DNA from: Reticulitermes lucifugus
Taxonomy: Eukaryota > Arthropoda > Insecta > Blattodea > Rhinotermitidae
NCBI GenBank assembly: GCA_026260175.1
Contig: JAKCWW010000489.1
Coordinates: 2,983-66,982, forward strand
Reading direction: 5' to 3'
Length of the DNA: 64,000 nt
The position numbers and the translations under genes were made by a program. Below are positions 1-13,120 of the stretch, one piece after another (position 1 is the first letter of the stretch; the number at the start of each line of letters is the position of its first letter). The notes under the pieces are model-generated. The model ran no database searches and was not told the DNA's origin. It saw only the letters and a list, made by a program, of their open reading frames with translations.

Positions 1-72
1 GTGATCATGAAACCTCGACGAAACGAGGAGGCCCAGGCCCATAGAGGGCTGTCGAGCCATAGGAAAAAAAAA
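1..72 (+). mobile_element. 3' tail of SINE family B (cut by window edge)
   Basis: The segment has the same 3' module as the complete SINE at 50098-50429: a CCTCG/CGAGG hairpin, then AGGCCCAGGCCCATA, then GGGCTGTCGAGCC, then a poly-A run. The copy at 22827-22895 also ends in poly-A, whereas the 50-kb copy ends in a TAA repeat. The tRNA-like head would lie upstream of the window. Family membership is an inference from internal alignment. Confidence 0.6.
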
Positions 73-1505
73 TGAAGCATGACGCTTAGCTAAATCACAT
101 GTAATTAAATATTCAGTTCCTATTTCATACAGAGCAGTTTCCATTATAAAGGCCAATGAGTTAATACTGTATAAGGAAACGTAGCTGTTAACCCTAAGAA
201 TCACATAGAATTCATAAACGCACTATGTGGACAAAATGCAGGGACTTTCAAATGTCGATTCACATGGTACATATAAGTTACCGCTGTGTTTCGAAACGTA
301 AACTTATCACCAGTTTCCGATGCAGTATGACGATAACATAAGCTTCTCAGTACGCCCTCATACCGGAGAATTCAAGCTATGAAGCAAAAAACAATTTCCT
401 GTTCAATTGCTTGTAGTTGCTTTCGCGGTATTTCCTAGCATGTTGCTATTTAATATACACACCGGTGTCTTTTTGTGCAGTGTTATTGTGTTTGCCTACT
501 CCATGTTACGGTGACTACTTACCGCAAGTAATGCATCTCATTGCGTGTCGTCGGGCTAAATAAACCTTTATCATGTTATTTGTGATGACGTGGTGGTGGT
601 TACCTATGATCCTGCAGAACTGCAGTTCATGATATATCTACGGAACTGAACGTGTAATCTAAATCAACCTGCAACCACAGACCTGTCACAGGTACCACCT
701 GGACAATTTAAATACCAGTGCCTAATATTGCGAAAAAAACTCCTTTCGATGATTATAAACAAGTACTGTACTATTTCGCCCATGATGATAATTCCAATGA
801 AAGCTATTGTAGTCAATGTTAAGAGCAGTCGATGCAATAATACAAAGCGTAATTTTCGTGTAAGTAATATTATGTTGGTACGACTGACACAAATACGAAC
901 TGGGCCTACAATAAAGAATGCCTTGTAAGTAGTGTACTCCGCTACTCGATCATTGGGGGCCCAATATAAATATTAGCGAAGGCGAAGTTACATCCTAAAT
1001 CTGTCAGAATTCTGTCTTCTGTCAGAAGAACGGAATCCAGTCCGAAGGAACCACAACAAATTGTAGCATTCTATAGGTTTTCTGCACCTCCAGCCCGCGG
1101 GACCGCCAGGTTTGCGGGGGGCATTATCTCTGCCACTGCGCTGGTGCTAGGAAATCCACTTTTCAGTGAGAACTCCCAGTGCAAACATACGTATTTTCAA
1201 TGAGAGTTCTGAGACAAGAATCAGCTCTCCGGTATGTGCGTGTTCAATTGTCACGCGAAGAAAGTTTGAACACACAAAAAAGACTGGCGCACGGCCAAAG
1301 TTATACACCAATGTAGTCACACGGGCCTGTTTGTTGAAACTAAATCTAGGTTCAGAAACTTATTCCCGATACGGGTCGAAAAGTTTCTATTTTCTATCGC
1401 GTCCGAACGAATTTTGATTCACCGACACATTATGTTTAACTAAGAATTTTACGTATCTTACTTTCGATTGCAGAAAGGAGCAAGTCTTTTTTTCTTCACC
1501 AAAGC
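73..1505. other. unassigned stretch
   Basis: No gene, repeat or splice-bounded coding frame is recognised. A short GC-rich patch at about 1085-1150 stands out from the AT-rich surroundings and may be an old repeat piece. The open frames of 66 and 83 codons look like chance frames, with no recognisable domain. Confidence 0.4.
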
Positions 1506-1715
1506 ATCCTTACCTTCTGTGGGGCCTACCACGCCTCCTATTCAGTGGAAAACAGCAGCTCCTTCGCCGGGGATAAAGTCGCCGATGCGTGGTGCTCACC
1601 ACTCACCTCCCTCTAGCGCAGAGTTTAAGAAAGACTGGAGCTAAACCTCCACCTCTCCACATGCCTTCATGGTGTGCACGATGACAACTTTACTATTTAC
1701 TTTTACTAAGGACGC
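1506..1715 (+). mobile_element. SINE family A, body and 3' end
   Basis: The segment aligns by eye with the SINE at 23215-23516. Shared blocks are the GGGGCC..CC.GCCTCCTATTCAGTGG block, GGGGATAAAG, GCTCACCACTCACCTCC, CTCTAGCGC, the A/G-rich GTTTAAGAAAGA block, ACCTCCACCTC and a CCTTCATGGT 3' end followed by CTTTAC repeats. The tRNA-like head is missing, as in a 5'-truncated or decayed copy. Confidence 0.7.
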
Positions 1716-3444
1716 TTTACGCACCTGGAAAATATGGGGTCGCTTTCAAATATCCAAATTCGTCTATTCAAGCAGTAAAGTGGGTCATCAAGACTTTGTT
1801 GCGAATTTTTACGATTGCGGCTGCCTTTTTGTGTATACAAATATACACGTAACAGTGAGTTGTGTTAAAAAAAACTCGTCTCTCAAAGCGGCTATAAATT
1901 ATTTATTTGCGGCCCTTGTTTTATGACTGCAGAATGAAGAGGTGGATTCCATTCCACCAACAGCTACCCCCATTCACTCATTTGTCACCAAAGTTAACAT
2001 AATCTCAGCAACTGAGAGTTTACTCTCACATCAAAGCCATTATTCTCACAATTCTATGCAGACCAAAATTTAAATTCAGTGAAAATAGTTTATAGACTGG
2101 TGTGTTAGAAGAATAAATGTGACTGATGTTCACTGCGTCATCTGTTGGCATTTTTGCAGCGTACTTGTATAAACGCAACAACAAAGTAGTACACGCCTAC
2201 GCAACTGTCAATAAAAGAACTCAATACTTTAACGTTATGCAATTGGAGAATGTGAAGTAAAGTTGTAAAGAGTAATTGCCCTGAACAGAACACATAAGAT
2301 ATAAAACAACACTATACAAACAGCCCATGCTTTACACAGCGTCCGACATCTAACAACAAAGCAACCCTCGCGCACACTTGATGTTCTCATTAACTACATT
2401 AATTAACTAGAAGCAAAAGGCTTCAGTAATATATAGCAGACTAGGAATAGCGTAGTGCTGCGGACATTGTATTATTACAGACACTCTGCTAGCTACCTAC
2501 AGCATGTATTAAGGGGTGGGAGTTTGCTACCTAACTATGTTAAAACCTTTTGTTTCCACGCTTGATTTAAAGAGCTTACAAATTCCTCTGCATGCAACAT
2601 ACCCCTCAACCTTTCCCATTCAACACCTGCAACACCCCCTCCAGTTTGGGAAACAATCTCTGTAACTACCAACCCCTTCTACGCTTACCCCAATAACACC
2701 AAAGTCAACACTTTCATTCCACGTTAAAAGCGTTAGGACCTACATTATATTGTTACAGTACCCAAAAACCCAAAGGTAGGAATATAGCGTGGCTGTTAAA
2801 TTCCACTATGGAGTACGACTCTGCAGGGCAAATGTGTGGTTCCAGGAGTGGTTTAACGATTTAAGGAAAAGGGTGGCTGTAACGTGTAAAAGGTTTTGTC
2901 CACTGTGCGTGTTTAAGACGAATCTCACAAACAAGCAGCAATTATTCCCACAAACAGCATTAACCGGAATGGAAATGAAGCGTGTTTAGTATCAGGCAAA
3001 ACTAAAATCTTAAGTAGGCCCATCAGGCCTAAGAAACAAACTTCAAGGTTTAATCATCAAACAATGAGAGGTTTTCATTTTCATTGTGCAAAGGTACTAC
3101 ACGTCAATAAGGATTTAAACTAGCGGAATGTCACCAATTTAACTATCATAAGCAGAAAATAAACCGAGAAAACATAAATCCTTAATTATGAGATACGTCA
3201 TATATGAAATCATGACGTTCTATGTACAGACCGTGAAAATAAGCTTTGCAACGTGGACGTAGGTCTACGCAAATTCCATAAACCAACAGACTTTGTACAC
3301 GGTTATGCTGTATATTACGTACCTTCAGTTTGGTACTACAAAACTGTTTGGGAAAGATCACATGCAATATGTCCTAACCCGCTAGGAGTCGAAATGCTTG
3401 CGCCGGGTGAATACACGAAACGCAGGTAATTGCAATTAGGTAAA
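1716..3444. other. unassigned stretch
   Basis: Nothing gene-like is recognised. Around 2585-2705 the plus strand is rich in C and T and poor in G. The short open frames have no family signature. Confidence 0.4.
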
Positions 3445-3550
3445 GGCAAGGCTAAAGTTCACCACAGAACAGGCTATGAAGGCCCAGAGGGGGAGTAGAG
3501 GTATAGTTCTACTCTTTCTTTAACCTCGAAGCTAGATGGGGGGTGCGTTG
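3445..3550 (-). mobile_element. SINE family A, 3' end fragment
   Basis: The reverse complement matches the 3' third of SINE A: the CATCTAGC..C.AGGTTAAAGAAAGAGTA block, a pyrimidine-rich ACCTCTACTCC block, a GGCCTTCATA block, then GTGAACTTTA. It closely resembles the equivalent parts of the copies at 23215-23516 and 54440-54693. Confidence 0.7.
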
Positions 3551-3960
3551 TCAACTAATAAATATTATAAATAACAATTTGCAATTAGCTAAAGGGCACA
3601 GGTAACACCAGAATTTAGAAGTTTGTGCTTCTGAGTATCGAAATTAAATCTGTGGTTACAGTGCAAGGAAGACTTCGTACGGTGTTTGATAAGGAAACAC
3701 CAAATGAAACGTCCATCTACAAACTCTATTAAGTTGCATAGTAATGCTGGTTCAAAGCCCAGGTAAACGGCCAGTCGCAGAAGCTAAAGCAAATGAAGTT
3801 CGCACGGCCTTTATTCGAAGTCAAAATAGAGAAGACAAGCTCCCCAACAATGCAGCATGCCACAGTCAACAGCGCACAAATTTTTACGCAGTCGTTCGAG
3901 CTTTAAAAGTTACAAGCAACAACTGCTGCAACATATAACAACCCGAGTCAAACAATTTCT

Positions 3961-4557
3961 ATAAAGCGTAGTCTACGTTTTGCTGAGACATTCAACACTT
4001 GAAGAAGAATTTTTGGAGCCAATACTATGTTTACCGACCAACTCACCTTCCACTTGTCTGGATATATTAACTGACATAACTTAAAATTTTGGGGGAGCAA
4101 CAATCCGCCTGCAGTGACTGAAGGTACGGGCGACAGTCCCAGGTTCAATGTTTTTCGTGCTGAAAGCACCGGCAATGGTGTAGTATAACTGGACAGGTAA
4201 GAGGGATTTGTCATGCCGATTTTAGAAAAAGAGCGTCGTAATGACAAGTCATTCCAGCAAGACGGACCGCCTCCGCATCTGCACGTTGCAATTCGGGCGA
4301 GACTGCTTAGTTAGTAAGTTTCCACCAAAGGTCATCGTATCACTTGGCCGCCTCATTCCCCTAACTTTACACCACATGACTTCTTCTGGTGGTACTTAGG
4401 TCTACAAGACACACTTCAGAGTCCACCATGATCCACCACTTTGTCCGAAGAGCTGCTGCGGCTACAGTTACATCCGCCGTACAAATATGTATTTGAACCT
4501 GATTACAGATAAGATATGTGCTGGGCTACTCACAGTGCTCTCAGCCATCATCTGTAA
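3961..4557 (+). pseudogene. decayed DDE transposase (IS630/Tc1-mariner type)
   Basis: A single reading frame from 3961 to 4557 reads as the catalytic part of an insect DDE transposase. The first block, from 4027, is MFTDQLTFHLSGYIN followed by a stop, like the family's TDE.xFHLSG.vNrHN block with the first catalytic Asp. The second is FQQDGPPPHLH at 4252, the second Asp. The third is WPPHSPNFTPHDFFWW, the third Asp. A C-terminal piece of the type LD.C..T.GAH follows. There are eight in-frame internal stops but no clear frameshift, and the region between blocks 1 and 2 is shorter than usual. It cannot make a working enzyme. The N-terminal helix-turn-helix region and inverted repeats are not visible. 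The family call rests on remembered motif patterns, not a search. Confidence 0.8.
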
Positions 4558-5055
4558 ACCGTTCACTGCAGGTCTCCAAATTTCGTCATATAACCTATCA
4601 AAATAAGTTCAGTTTTCATTCCTGAGCAATATTACATTAAAGCAATCTATATTTCATGTTTTCACTCCGCATAAATCTCTAATAATATGAAATACAGACC
4701 ACAGTACGTATACATGACAAACCCACTCATCCACAGGTCCTAGAGCATATATCATACACCATGCTTTTAACATTCTTCCAACCGGCAACAACTTGTGTTA
4801 CTTTTTATTCCTTTACAGCGATATAACCTTTGTACAGTCTGTGACAAATACACACACTATATGTGTTACCAGAAGTCAGTTATTAGCCACACTGGACAAT
4901 GATTTAAGAACCAGTTTTAGAAATGTTATAAAAAGTGCGTTAAACAGTCAACAACGATAAGTTGATGTCCCGTCGGATATCTGAAACTGGCACCTCCAGG
5001 CAAGGCCCCAGAAGTTAGAAGCGTTACACCCGAAACAGCTGTATGATGATTATCA

Positions 5056-5135
5056 CGTTTCGGGGCGTGACTCCGTGTAGCCCGGTAGAAACTCGCTACT
5101 CTTCGGGAAACCTACTGGCTCCATCTTCAGGGAAT
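5056..5135 (-). other. CTGAAGATGG ... CCCCGAAACGT motif pair
   Basis: On the minus strand the sequence begins CCCTGAAGATGGAG and ends GCCCCGAAACGTG about 65 bases later. Between them lie several short inverted pieces, such as ACGGAGTCACG. This is the longest version of a motif that recurs in the window and is best preserved at 57921-57953. Confidence 0.4.
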
Positions 5136-7811
5136 AATGCTATAGGAATGCTGAACCATGTCCTTTATGAATGTACCTAGCAACAAACATGCGTTGCATG
5201 TCAGTAATATGACACATAATGTGTGCTGAACTGTCGCTGTAGTACGCCTGTTATCTGTGTTCATTGCCTTATGCAAGTGAGTGTACCGATCCGCCGCTGT
5301 ACATGTCCGCACGTACAAACACAGAGCGGCTGCACTATCAGTTCTTAAGCAATCCGTCTTTTGATTTATCGCTAAAATGCCCCTACGCTGCTGGAATGTT
5401 TTAAAAGAAGAACCAGGTTTAAAAAATACGTAGAAGACAGATGATGAGAGAAAGAAATAAGTAAGTGATCACAGCGCATCATGCACACACAAGCATGTAC
5501 GCAGTTACGCACAACATGAAGACATTAATACGAACAAAAATCTTGTAAGTTTCAAACACGGAAAATATACAAACAATCGTAGTTTTAAAGCTTTAAAAAA
5601 ATTATTAGGAAAGAAACTGCATACCATTAAATTTGTAACTCCACACATTATCCATCTGGAATATATTTGTTTATTTAAGGCACAGGAAGCTCTCACGTAA
5701 GGCATATGTCTATGCCATGATATGCCTGTACTTTCGACACAGTAGTTCAAGCACAGAATGCTTTGCGCACTCCAGGACTCCGTTTCCTGATTGATGAAAT
5801 TGGGGGCTGGTGGCAGTGTTCATGCCTAGGTCACTGGGCCCACTCTTAATTCATACGTATATGCCTAATTACACTGAATTATTGTCCATGCCAAACCTCG
5901 GCTGTGACTCCTTTACACTTTAATTATGCCCAAGCGTGCCACCTGATTAGCATAAAATATATTGAAATAACTGAAAGCAATGAAGACGTCTTTTTAGGAA
6001 GCCTTCGTTAAAGTTTTTTAACATGAAACCCTTTACATTGAATGGTTAAACCACGAAGCTCGTACACGGGAGAAAAGAAATATATACAGAATTTTGGTGG
6101 GTGCTCTTGGACCGTGAAAAAGAAATGGAAAGATGGTATTAGGACTGGAGGTGAAAGAAACGCCTCGTCCTATTGCGAGCTTTACTAATGGGGGATTTTA
6201 ACCTTCGAATTCTATCACACGAAAGCCACTTATTTGATCACTCTAGGCTTGAAAGACATTAGAGAAAAGGAATTCTGCGTACTACAATCGGCTTATACAA
6301 TCTTAATAGACATGTTCCCCAAATAAGGGACTTTGCAATGCTTTATTCCAGTCATACGCTTATCTAAAGATCTAATGTATTAGATTTGTAATACGCTAGT
6401 AAGGTTTGGTGAACTAAAAATTTAATATTGTCATATTCTAGGCCTGCTGTTCATTAATTCGCCTTACACAACCCTTTTTAACACATCTGCATGTTAAAGC
6501 ACTATTACGTAACAGCACAAACAAGGAAACGTAACTGCTTAAAATAGCCGAAATACCATATAGGCCTACGGCTACTCCTTCATTTATAATAGACCTACTC
6601 ATTTTAAAATATAATAATAATAATTAGCCAGCACTTACATAACATGATCATCTATCCAGATAAGTTGACTTCAAGAGGGGTACATGATACGAATAACTAC
6701 TAAATGCTACCTTAACTCCCAAACTCCGCCATCACATTTATTATTTGCAGCTTCAGGCGTGTATATTGACATCGCGCATTTCGCAAAAGTACTGAAAATT
6801 ATATACAAGAACTCCATGTAATGTATCCTGCTCTAATTAGGATGGATAATGATGAAAGAATATCCGAAGACAGATAAATTACACCTCGACTGAAGTACCA
6901 GTTTGAAATTAGTTTGGTATAAAGGTTGTGATTGTTAGTTTGATAATGTGGCAAGGCATTGAAGGAGAAACTGAATGGGAAAGGTTGGGGGAGGGGGGGT
7001 AATACAGTAATGAAAATCGGAAAAAGGTAAAGCCTGGCGTAAGTCACAGCGAAAGGCCAACAAGACAGGACTTCCTTTTTGCTACATGCTGTCACATCAC
7101 GTCCGTTAAGATCATTTGTACGTACTTGTACGGCACATATCCATGTTTTTCTTCATTTCTAGTATATAAGTTATATGGGCTCCGACTGTTAGCGGACTGT
7201 TGGTACTAACAACAATTTCGTAATACGGGCCTATGTTGTATGTTGTCCGCTACTGGTATTTCATTTTTTGCCAATAATGTACCACGTTTCCATGGGCATT
7301 TGATCTGTGTCTAATATTTCAGAGGGCTCATAACACCCTCGTTTATAGGCTCCGTGGCCAACATGGCAGTGAGAGAGAAACTGAACCCGAGTAGCAATTC
7401 AAGATAGCTAATATTGAAATATACTTTAGGCCCAGGTTTATAGTATATAGTACAGGCACAGTGTTCTACAGCAGGCCTCATATTTCCAGTTTATATGAAA
7501 GAGTAAGGGTAAAGTTTTTCGCTGTTTGAGCGGTGCAGAATCCCAAGTATACCTACGTCATGCTCTCCTGACGAATTTCGATGTTATGAAACACTTCCAC
7601 AATATCCTATAAACGACGAAAATTAGACTTGAGTTTGATAAGTAAGTTCTTCCACGTCCCGTTCCATACCGTCATGCTGCGTCAATGCAACAACGTAACC
7701 ATCAAAATAAAATTTATGTCATCGACAGCAAATTTATTACCCAAACGTCAACATTATTCGTTGCAGAAATATCATGTCACACAATTTAAGAACAAAAAAT
7801 TATTTCCTTAT
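5136..7811. other. unassigned stretch
   Basis: AT-rich DNA with no recognised element. The minus-strand frames at 5505-5750 and 6799-7095 lack splice signals, domains or unusual composition and are most likely chance. The TAGGCCTA octamer occurs near 6561. Confidence 0.4.
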
Positions 7812-8292
7812 TAGGCACGTTTGCAAAATTTCAAAAAGCTACTATTAGCTTCGTCATGTCTGTCTGTCTGTCTGTCTGTCCGTCCGCATGGAACAACTCG
7901 GCTCCCACTGGACGGATTTACATGAAATCTATAGAGAAAATTCAAATATGGGTACTTTACACGAAGACTTAAGTACATTTATGACAATATCTTTCTCAAT
8001 TCTTCTTAAAATGAGAAGTGTTTCAGAAGAAAGTTGTAGAGAAATCGAAACACATATTTTATGTTCAATAACCTTTTTCCGAAAGTCGTGCTCTTTATTA
8101 GATAATGTGGAAATATTTAGTACAGCCACAGAGGCCACAGAAGACAACATAATACGGCGCATGCGCATTGTATGCTGGATAACTATGGCTACAGATACAC
8201 ATTCAGAATATCTAACACTTAATGCTTTTCTACGGCAACAATTGTTACGCTATCGCTTCTCAGTCTTACGTTAATACGTATATTGCCTGCCT
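7812..8292 (-). repeat. dispersed repeat F, copy 1
   Basis: Aligns by eye in reverse orientation with copies at 25912-26345, 28380-28890 and 41785-42318. Shared marks are an end like TTAGGCACGTTTGC, a GACGGACAGACAGA-type short tandem (here TGTCTGTCTG on the plus strand), a 'TCCATGCGGACGGAC' stretch, the palindrome GCGCATGCGC at 8157-8166 and a TACGTATTAACGTAA end. A 128-codon plus-strand frame at 7888-8274 runs through it, but the other copies do not keep that frame, so it is not called as a gene. The element is probably a short non-autonomous transposon or MITE; its superfamily is unknown to me. Confidence 0.8.
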
Positions 8293-9609
8293 CGTCTATT
8301 GTTAAATTAACTTCCTGTTGAAGGTTTTGAACCCAACCATGAGATCTGGATAACAACCCTGCTGTAGATAATACGCATTCAATAATTTTGTCTCTGAACT
8401 TAAAATTAAAAGTTCAAGAACTAAAGTTAAGTTTCACAGTTCAAAGTCGTATGTCAGAGACATGTTTCAGGAGGTACTATAGCCAAAGAGCCGAATCTGT
8501 GAAAGAAGAAAAATAAAGCGTGAATAGAGGTTAGTATATAATGTTTAATATCTCGTAACAGGCATAATACGCAAACTGATTGGCACTGCAGCTTTCAGAA
8601 AAGGACAACCACTACATGAAAGAGGAGGGGATGGTATAAGGAGGGTTACAAAAAAGAACTCATTTCATGATGCAGGAAGTGGGTTTCTAATACAACACAA
8701 CAAGCGATTTTGGCTTTTGGTTGAAAAGATTGGATGGTGGGAAGCAAGAAAGGGGCTAAGGAGACAGCAGCAGAGCCAAGTTTGTATGCAGGCAGGCAGC
8801 CAGGGGTAGGCCAGTCGGTCGCCGACAGCACCATCCTGAAACCCGCCCCCATTCGCAACGACGTCGACAAAACTAAAATCAATACTAAGAATGCTACAGG
8901 AGCGGTCTGAATGTGCTGCTGTATTATCTTGCCTATACAAGAAAGATACACTGAATTTTCAACTGTAAAATTATGTAAAATGTTCGTGAAAAAATGCGAT
9001 GCAAGAGAAGATCGTAACATTATTAAGATGCCCATAATAATTATATTATTTTAATAATGAAGAAACCATGATAAATGAAGGTTCGAAATTTATATAGAGG
9101 TAATAAAACACAATTCAATCACAATAATCCCCACAATATGCATTTTTACAATGGGTCTCGCATCACCAAGACTAGCGCAATGACTAGGACAAATACAACG
9201 CTTCGTAAAATTCTGTGGAATGCCCACAAAGTTCCTTTGCCGTAAAATTACAGCATATATGTATGTTACTGAATATTCTCGGGGAACAATTTTTCATGCA
9301 AAAGAAGTTTGTGTCCTCTCTCTAAGTTCCTTCATAAGTTGAGAACTTATTAGCCCACTAAGCAACCATCCAACTGGAGGACCACTTAGCGTCGACTGTC
9401 CATAACTGTTTATTTAATTCAGGCCCACTAACAGCTACTTTCTAGGATGAGAGGATGTGAGCAGAACTGAAATGTTCCAGTATATGATCCACTACAGGGG
9501 TCTTGTGAACACGGTAATGAACCCCTGGTTTCCGTAAATGGTGAGGAAGATCTTTACCCTTCAAGCAACTGTTAGCTCCCTACAGAAAAAGAGGCTCGAT
9601 AAAGTTGGA
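8293..9609. other. unassigned stretch
   Basis: No element is recognised. About 8750-8870 is richer in G and C than its flanks and contains two overlapping minus-strand frames (8646-9035 and 8665-8940), with no domain or splice site that I can defend. Confidence 0.35.
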
Positions 9610-9655
9610 TTTCTTCTTCTTCTTCTTTGCCACGGTGACTATCGATCCGCTCCGT
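9610..9655 (-). repeat. repeat G: GTGGCA-(GAA)n tail
   Basis: The minus strand reads CGATAGTCACCGTGGCAAAG followed by four or more GAA units. The segment at 31404-31470 has the same layout, TAGTGCCACC followed by GAAGAAGAAGAA. Such a tail is typical of a retroposon 3' end with a microsatellite, but the parent element is not identified. Confidence 0.35.
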
Positions 9656-10094
9656 CTTTTCTTAGCTCTTTCCAACAGATGACCTACACGTTTATTGTCC
9701 AACATTCTGGAGTTGGATATATTCTAATAAAATAACTTGAAAATAATGTGACAAGGTTCCAGAGCAAATTAAAACTGAAACCCCTGCAATATTTTATCAC
9801 ATGTCTTATCAAATAATTTTAATGATTTTTTTATTTTAGTTTGGAAAACGCTAAGATCTAAATACTAATTTCCTGCCCCAAGTGGTAAGAATGTGTCACG
9901 AATCATAATCTAAACAACTTCATCAAATTACTGACTCCCTACAAGCCATGAGAAAAAGTAAAACGGACAAAACATATTCACGGACACAATACGAATGACA
10001 AAGTCGTGATAATGGAATAAAAAAATTGAAAGGCAAAGGTACAGTGGGCATAAATTCTTATGCCTTATCATTGCAAGACATTTTCTCTTCCCCA

Positions 10095-10285
10095 AAAATT
10101 CCAAACCGGCTCTGGGGCCCACCCAGCCTCCTCTTCAATGGACAACGGGCCTCTTTTCTGTGAGTAAAGCAGTAGGGGGGTGAAGCTGACCACTCACCTC
10201 CCATCCAGTGGCAAGATTAAGAATGAGTTCAAGTGTATCCTTCTTACCTCGAACCACACGCCAACATGGCGTGAAATGAAACAAT
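10095..10285 (+). mobile_element. SINE family A, body and 3' end
   Basis: Shared blocks with other copies include CTCTGGGGCCCACCCAGCCT, TCTTCAATGG, GAGTAAAGCAG, GGGGTGAAGCTGACCACTCA, CATCCAGTGGCAAGATTAAG and a degraded 3' end. The tRNA-like head is absent. Confidence 0.7.
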
Positions 10286-11344
10286 AACTGATTTCAAACA
10301 AAAACTTCTTTATAAACCCTTGTTATAACATTTCTTCCTTGAATACATATTCCTATATATCCTAGCACTACAAAAGTATAAATAAAGAATGAGACATATT
10401 AGCTGTACTGGACTAATCGCCTTAGGTACAGTGCACCACCTAACCTTAACGATGCGTGTGGGTGATCTGTAGAATGGCCCGATCACGTCGACCGCGCGCT
10501 ATTTATTGTAGCTGATGGGAGTTGAGAAGTGATGTTACAAAAGCCAGACTTCTAGGCATGGAAATGTCATCGGAAACGCCGTAACGACGCAAACCAGAAG
10601 ACTTGAAGACAGAGTAACTGCAGAACGAACAATCCAGATGCTTTCATACAAGAGGAATCAAAATTAACTGCTACAATGCATGCTCTTAAAGCTGTTGAGT
10701 TATACTAACTGCTCATTGTCGGTGTATTGCTGAGTTTACTGTTCAACATAATAACTTATGGCATGATTTTCCTTACCCTTTCCGAAAGTTTGTTATGTAG
10801 TGAAGGGAATAAAATCTGCAACTGTTTACTTATTGTGTTTAGTATTGATTAAGCTTTGTTCTATAAGCTAGGGAGGATGATGGTAGGGAACGAATCTGTG
10901 CCTTTCCCGGAACCTTCAGAAGTGCAGGGTATATATGACAATTTGGTGATCTACAGTCTTGTAGTCTAGTTACATGTTACTGACAGTAAACAACCAAGTT
11001 AACCAAATTCATATTCAGTCACCATGAAGTTAAGAGATGTCACGTTCCTCAGAAACGTCGGAACAAACACGTTACATTAATTCTTCTTTCGCGGGTTCAC
11101 TCTTGAAGATGAGACCGATATGTTGTCCCCAAACATGGGTAAGCAACTACCAACCTACGCTGCACAACACGCTGAAGAGGAAGCCTGAAATTTCGCACAC
11201 ACGTACACGTTACACCACACGGTTCAGAGATACAGAAACCCATCACTGTAGTTACACGTTGTTGCCAGCTGTATTTACCTGTGTGTAGGCTACTTCTTAA
11301 ATTCCTCACTACATTGTCAGTCGGCAGAAAGCCATGAAATTTTA
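10286..11344. other. unassigned stretch
   Basis: No element is recognised with confidence. The CpG-containing patch near 10450-10510 and overlapping frames at 11037-11309 on both strands show no domain or splice signal. Confidence 0.35.
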
Positions 11345-11490
11345 TTTTATTTTTTTAATTTTGCATTGTCTCGTAATGTTACCCCCATCAGACCTAATGA
11401 TCTAAGACACTTCAAATGTGCAGCTTCTGTTTCTTTCAATATCACTTGCATTTCTCCGTCATTAGACCACGTTTCAAGTCCAAAATATAT
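11345..11490 (-). mobile_element. non-LTR retrotransposon (LINE) fragment, end of RT region
   Basis: The minus strand has about 45 uninterrupted codons reading YFGLETWSNDGEMQ, then EAAHLKCLRSL, then GVTLRDNAKLKK. This corresponds to the LINE segment of the type YG.ETW......(L)EA.EM+.LR...G.T..D...N..I. The frame then runs into AT-rich DNA. The fragment is too short to assign a clade. Confidence 0.75.
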
Positions 11491-13090
11491 ACTAAATTTG
11501 GCTATGTAGCCTCAAAAGTTCTGAAACACAACCAGACCCTTAATACACAACAGTTACTCACTCTTAGGCTTATATAAAGACTCAACACTTAGCAACATTC
11601 GAAAGTCTTACATTTTTCCTTTACGCTTGGATATCTCTATGATTCCAAAAACAAGTAGAGATTTCTTCCCTTATGAGCATTTAGAATGACAAAGCAGTGT
11701 TTCGTTTTCAGAACCATGCTTTTAAACATCACACATTTGAGGTTTACGCAGTTCATTTCGATAACAAAAAACCGGGTTTTAATTTCAAAGCTTTACCATC
11801 CACTTTCTAAACGCTTTTAAGGTTCGTCTCATTGTTGTCCTTAGGGACCTACTTGCTCCCACTGCCATGAAGGGTACTATGAGTAGGAAAGGGAAACCTA
11901 ACAGAAGCTAACAGCCGAAGCTTCCTCCTACAAAAAAAGAGAAATCAATAGGTTATTGACCGAGGTCTATTATAAGAAACGCCTCACCCCTTGGCAGTAA
12001 GCCAAACCGCCTGAAGACCTATATTATCCAATAAGCAGAATGCATTGCGTAATGATGGCTTGTTACCAGCGTGGCTGGTGTAGACCTATAGCGTAATGTT
12101 TACATACTTAAATCGTGAATTATCAAACCAGCGATAGATAAACACTATTAAATAAGTTATTGAGGCCTAAGTGGCCACGCGACGCAACTTTAGTGCATTA
12201 TATTCTTCTAAATACGTTGTCTTATATAAATGTGGCGTGTTAGAAAATATGTTACTAGCTCTAAAGCATTGAAATTTCGATAAGGCGTATGAAATTTTGG
12301 ATTAAAAATTGCATAAAAATGCAATGAAGATCGTAATATGATTCGAAATTGGTGTTTAGTTCTTAATGGAAAGCTGCGATTTAAAAACAGCGTCAAACGA
12401 AATGTTTCCATTAACAAATACTGTTTCGCGGTAACATCGAATCATTACTTCAATACACTCATAATTACAACCATGTAAAGTTGATTTTATATCACTTAAA
12501 ACAACAGGCATAAAAATCTACACGATTTTCAGAAACAACGAAAACAAACGCGAATGATGAAATTAGGCATAGCAAATAAATCGATCCATATTTTGTAATT
12601 CAGTTCCAATGTGAATAGAGCTATATTAAGATTTAGGCCGTCATTCCCTTCTGGTGCTACAGGATAAGAGAAGTCTAACAAACGTTTATTAAACTGTAAG
12701 GCTTTCACCCTACGCGTAAGCTTATACAGGCATGATGTAGCTTATTTACGTTACCTATGAAAGTCACAAAGATATGACACGGAGGAGTTCTAAAAGAATC
12801 AACAAACTGTTTGGCCCTGCTACACGACCAGCCAATCGGTCGCACAGTGTAAGAAAATACATAGGCTTGTTTATCACAGTCAAATACGTTAAAATATTAC
12901 AGCTATCTCGGCAAATTTACTAAAATCACTTGGCACCTAAAGATGAAGTACAAACGTGGCCGCAGTTAACGGTTATTTAATGGATTGGGCCTTTTCCTCT
13001 TCATTTCTCCAGCTGACATAAACGAAATATTTTAAGTGTCTACCGAAAAATTGAAGGGCTTTAAAAACTGACATTCTGCATTGTCTTATC
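11491..13090. other. unassigned stretch upstream of the exon
   Basis: AT-rich, probably intronic if the exon at 13121 is real. No upstream coding exon is visible. A minus-strand frame at 12973-13458 opposite the exon is its shadow. Confidence 0.4.
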
Positions 13091-13120
13091 TGAGCTGAAC
13101 TGTTTTCTTTTACTTTGCAG

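Noticed and set aside
7888-8274. 128-codon plus-strand gene
   Set aside because: It lies wholly in repeat F, and the frame is not kept in the other copies.
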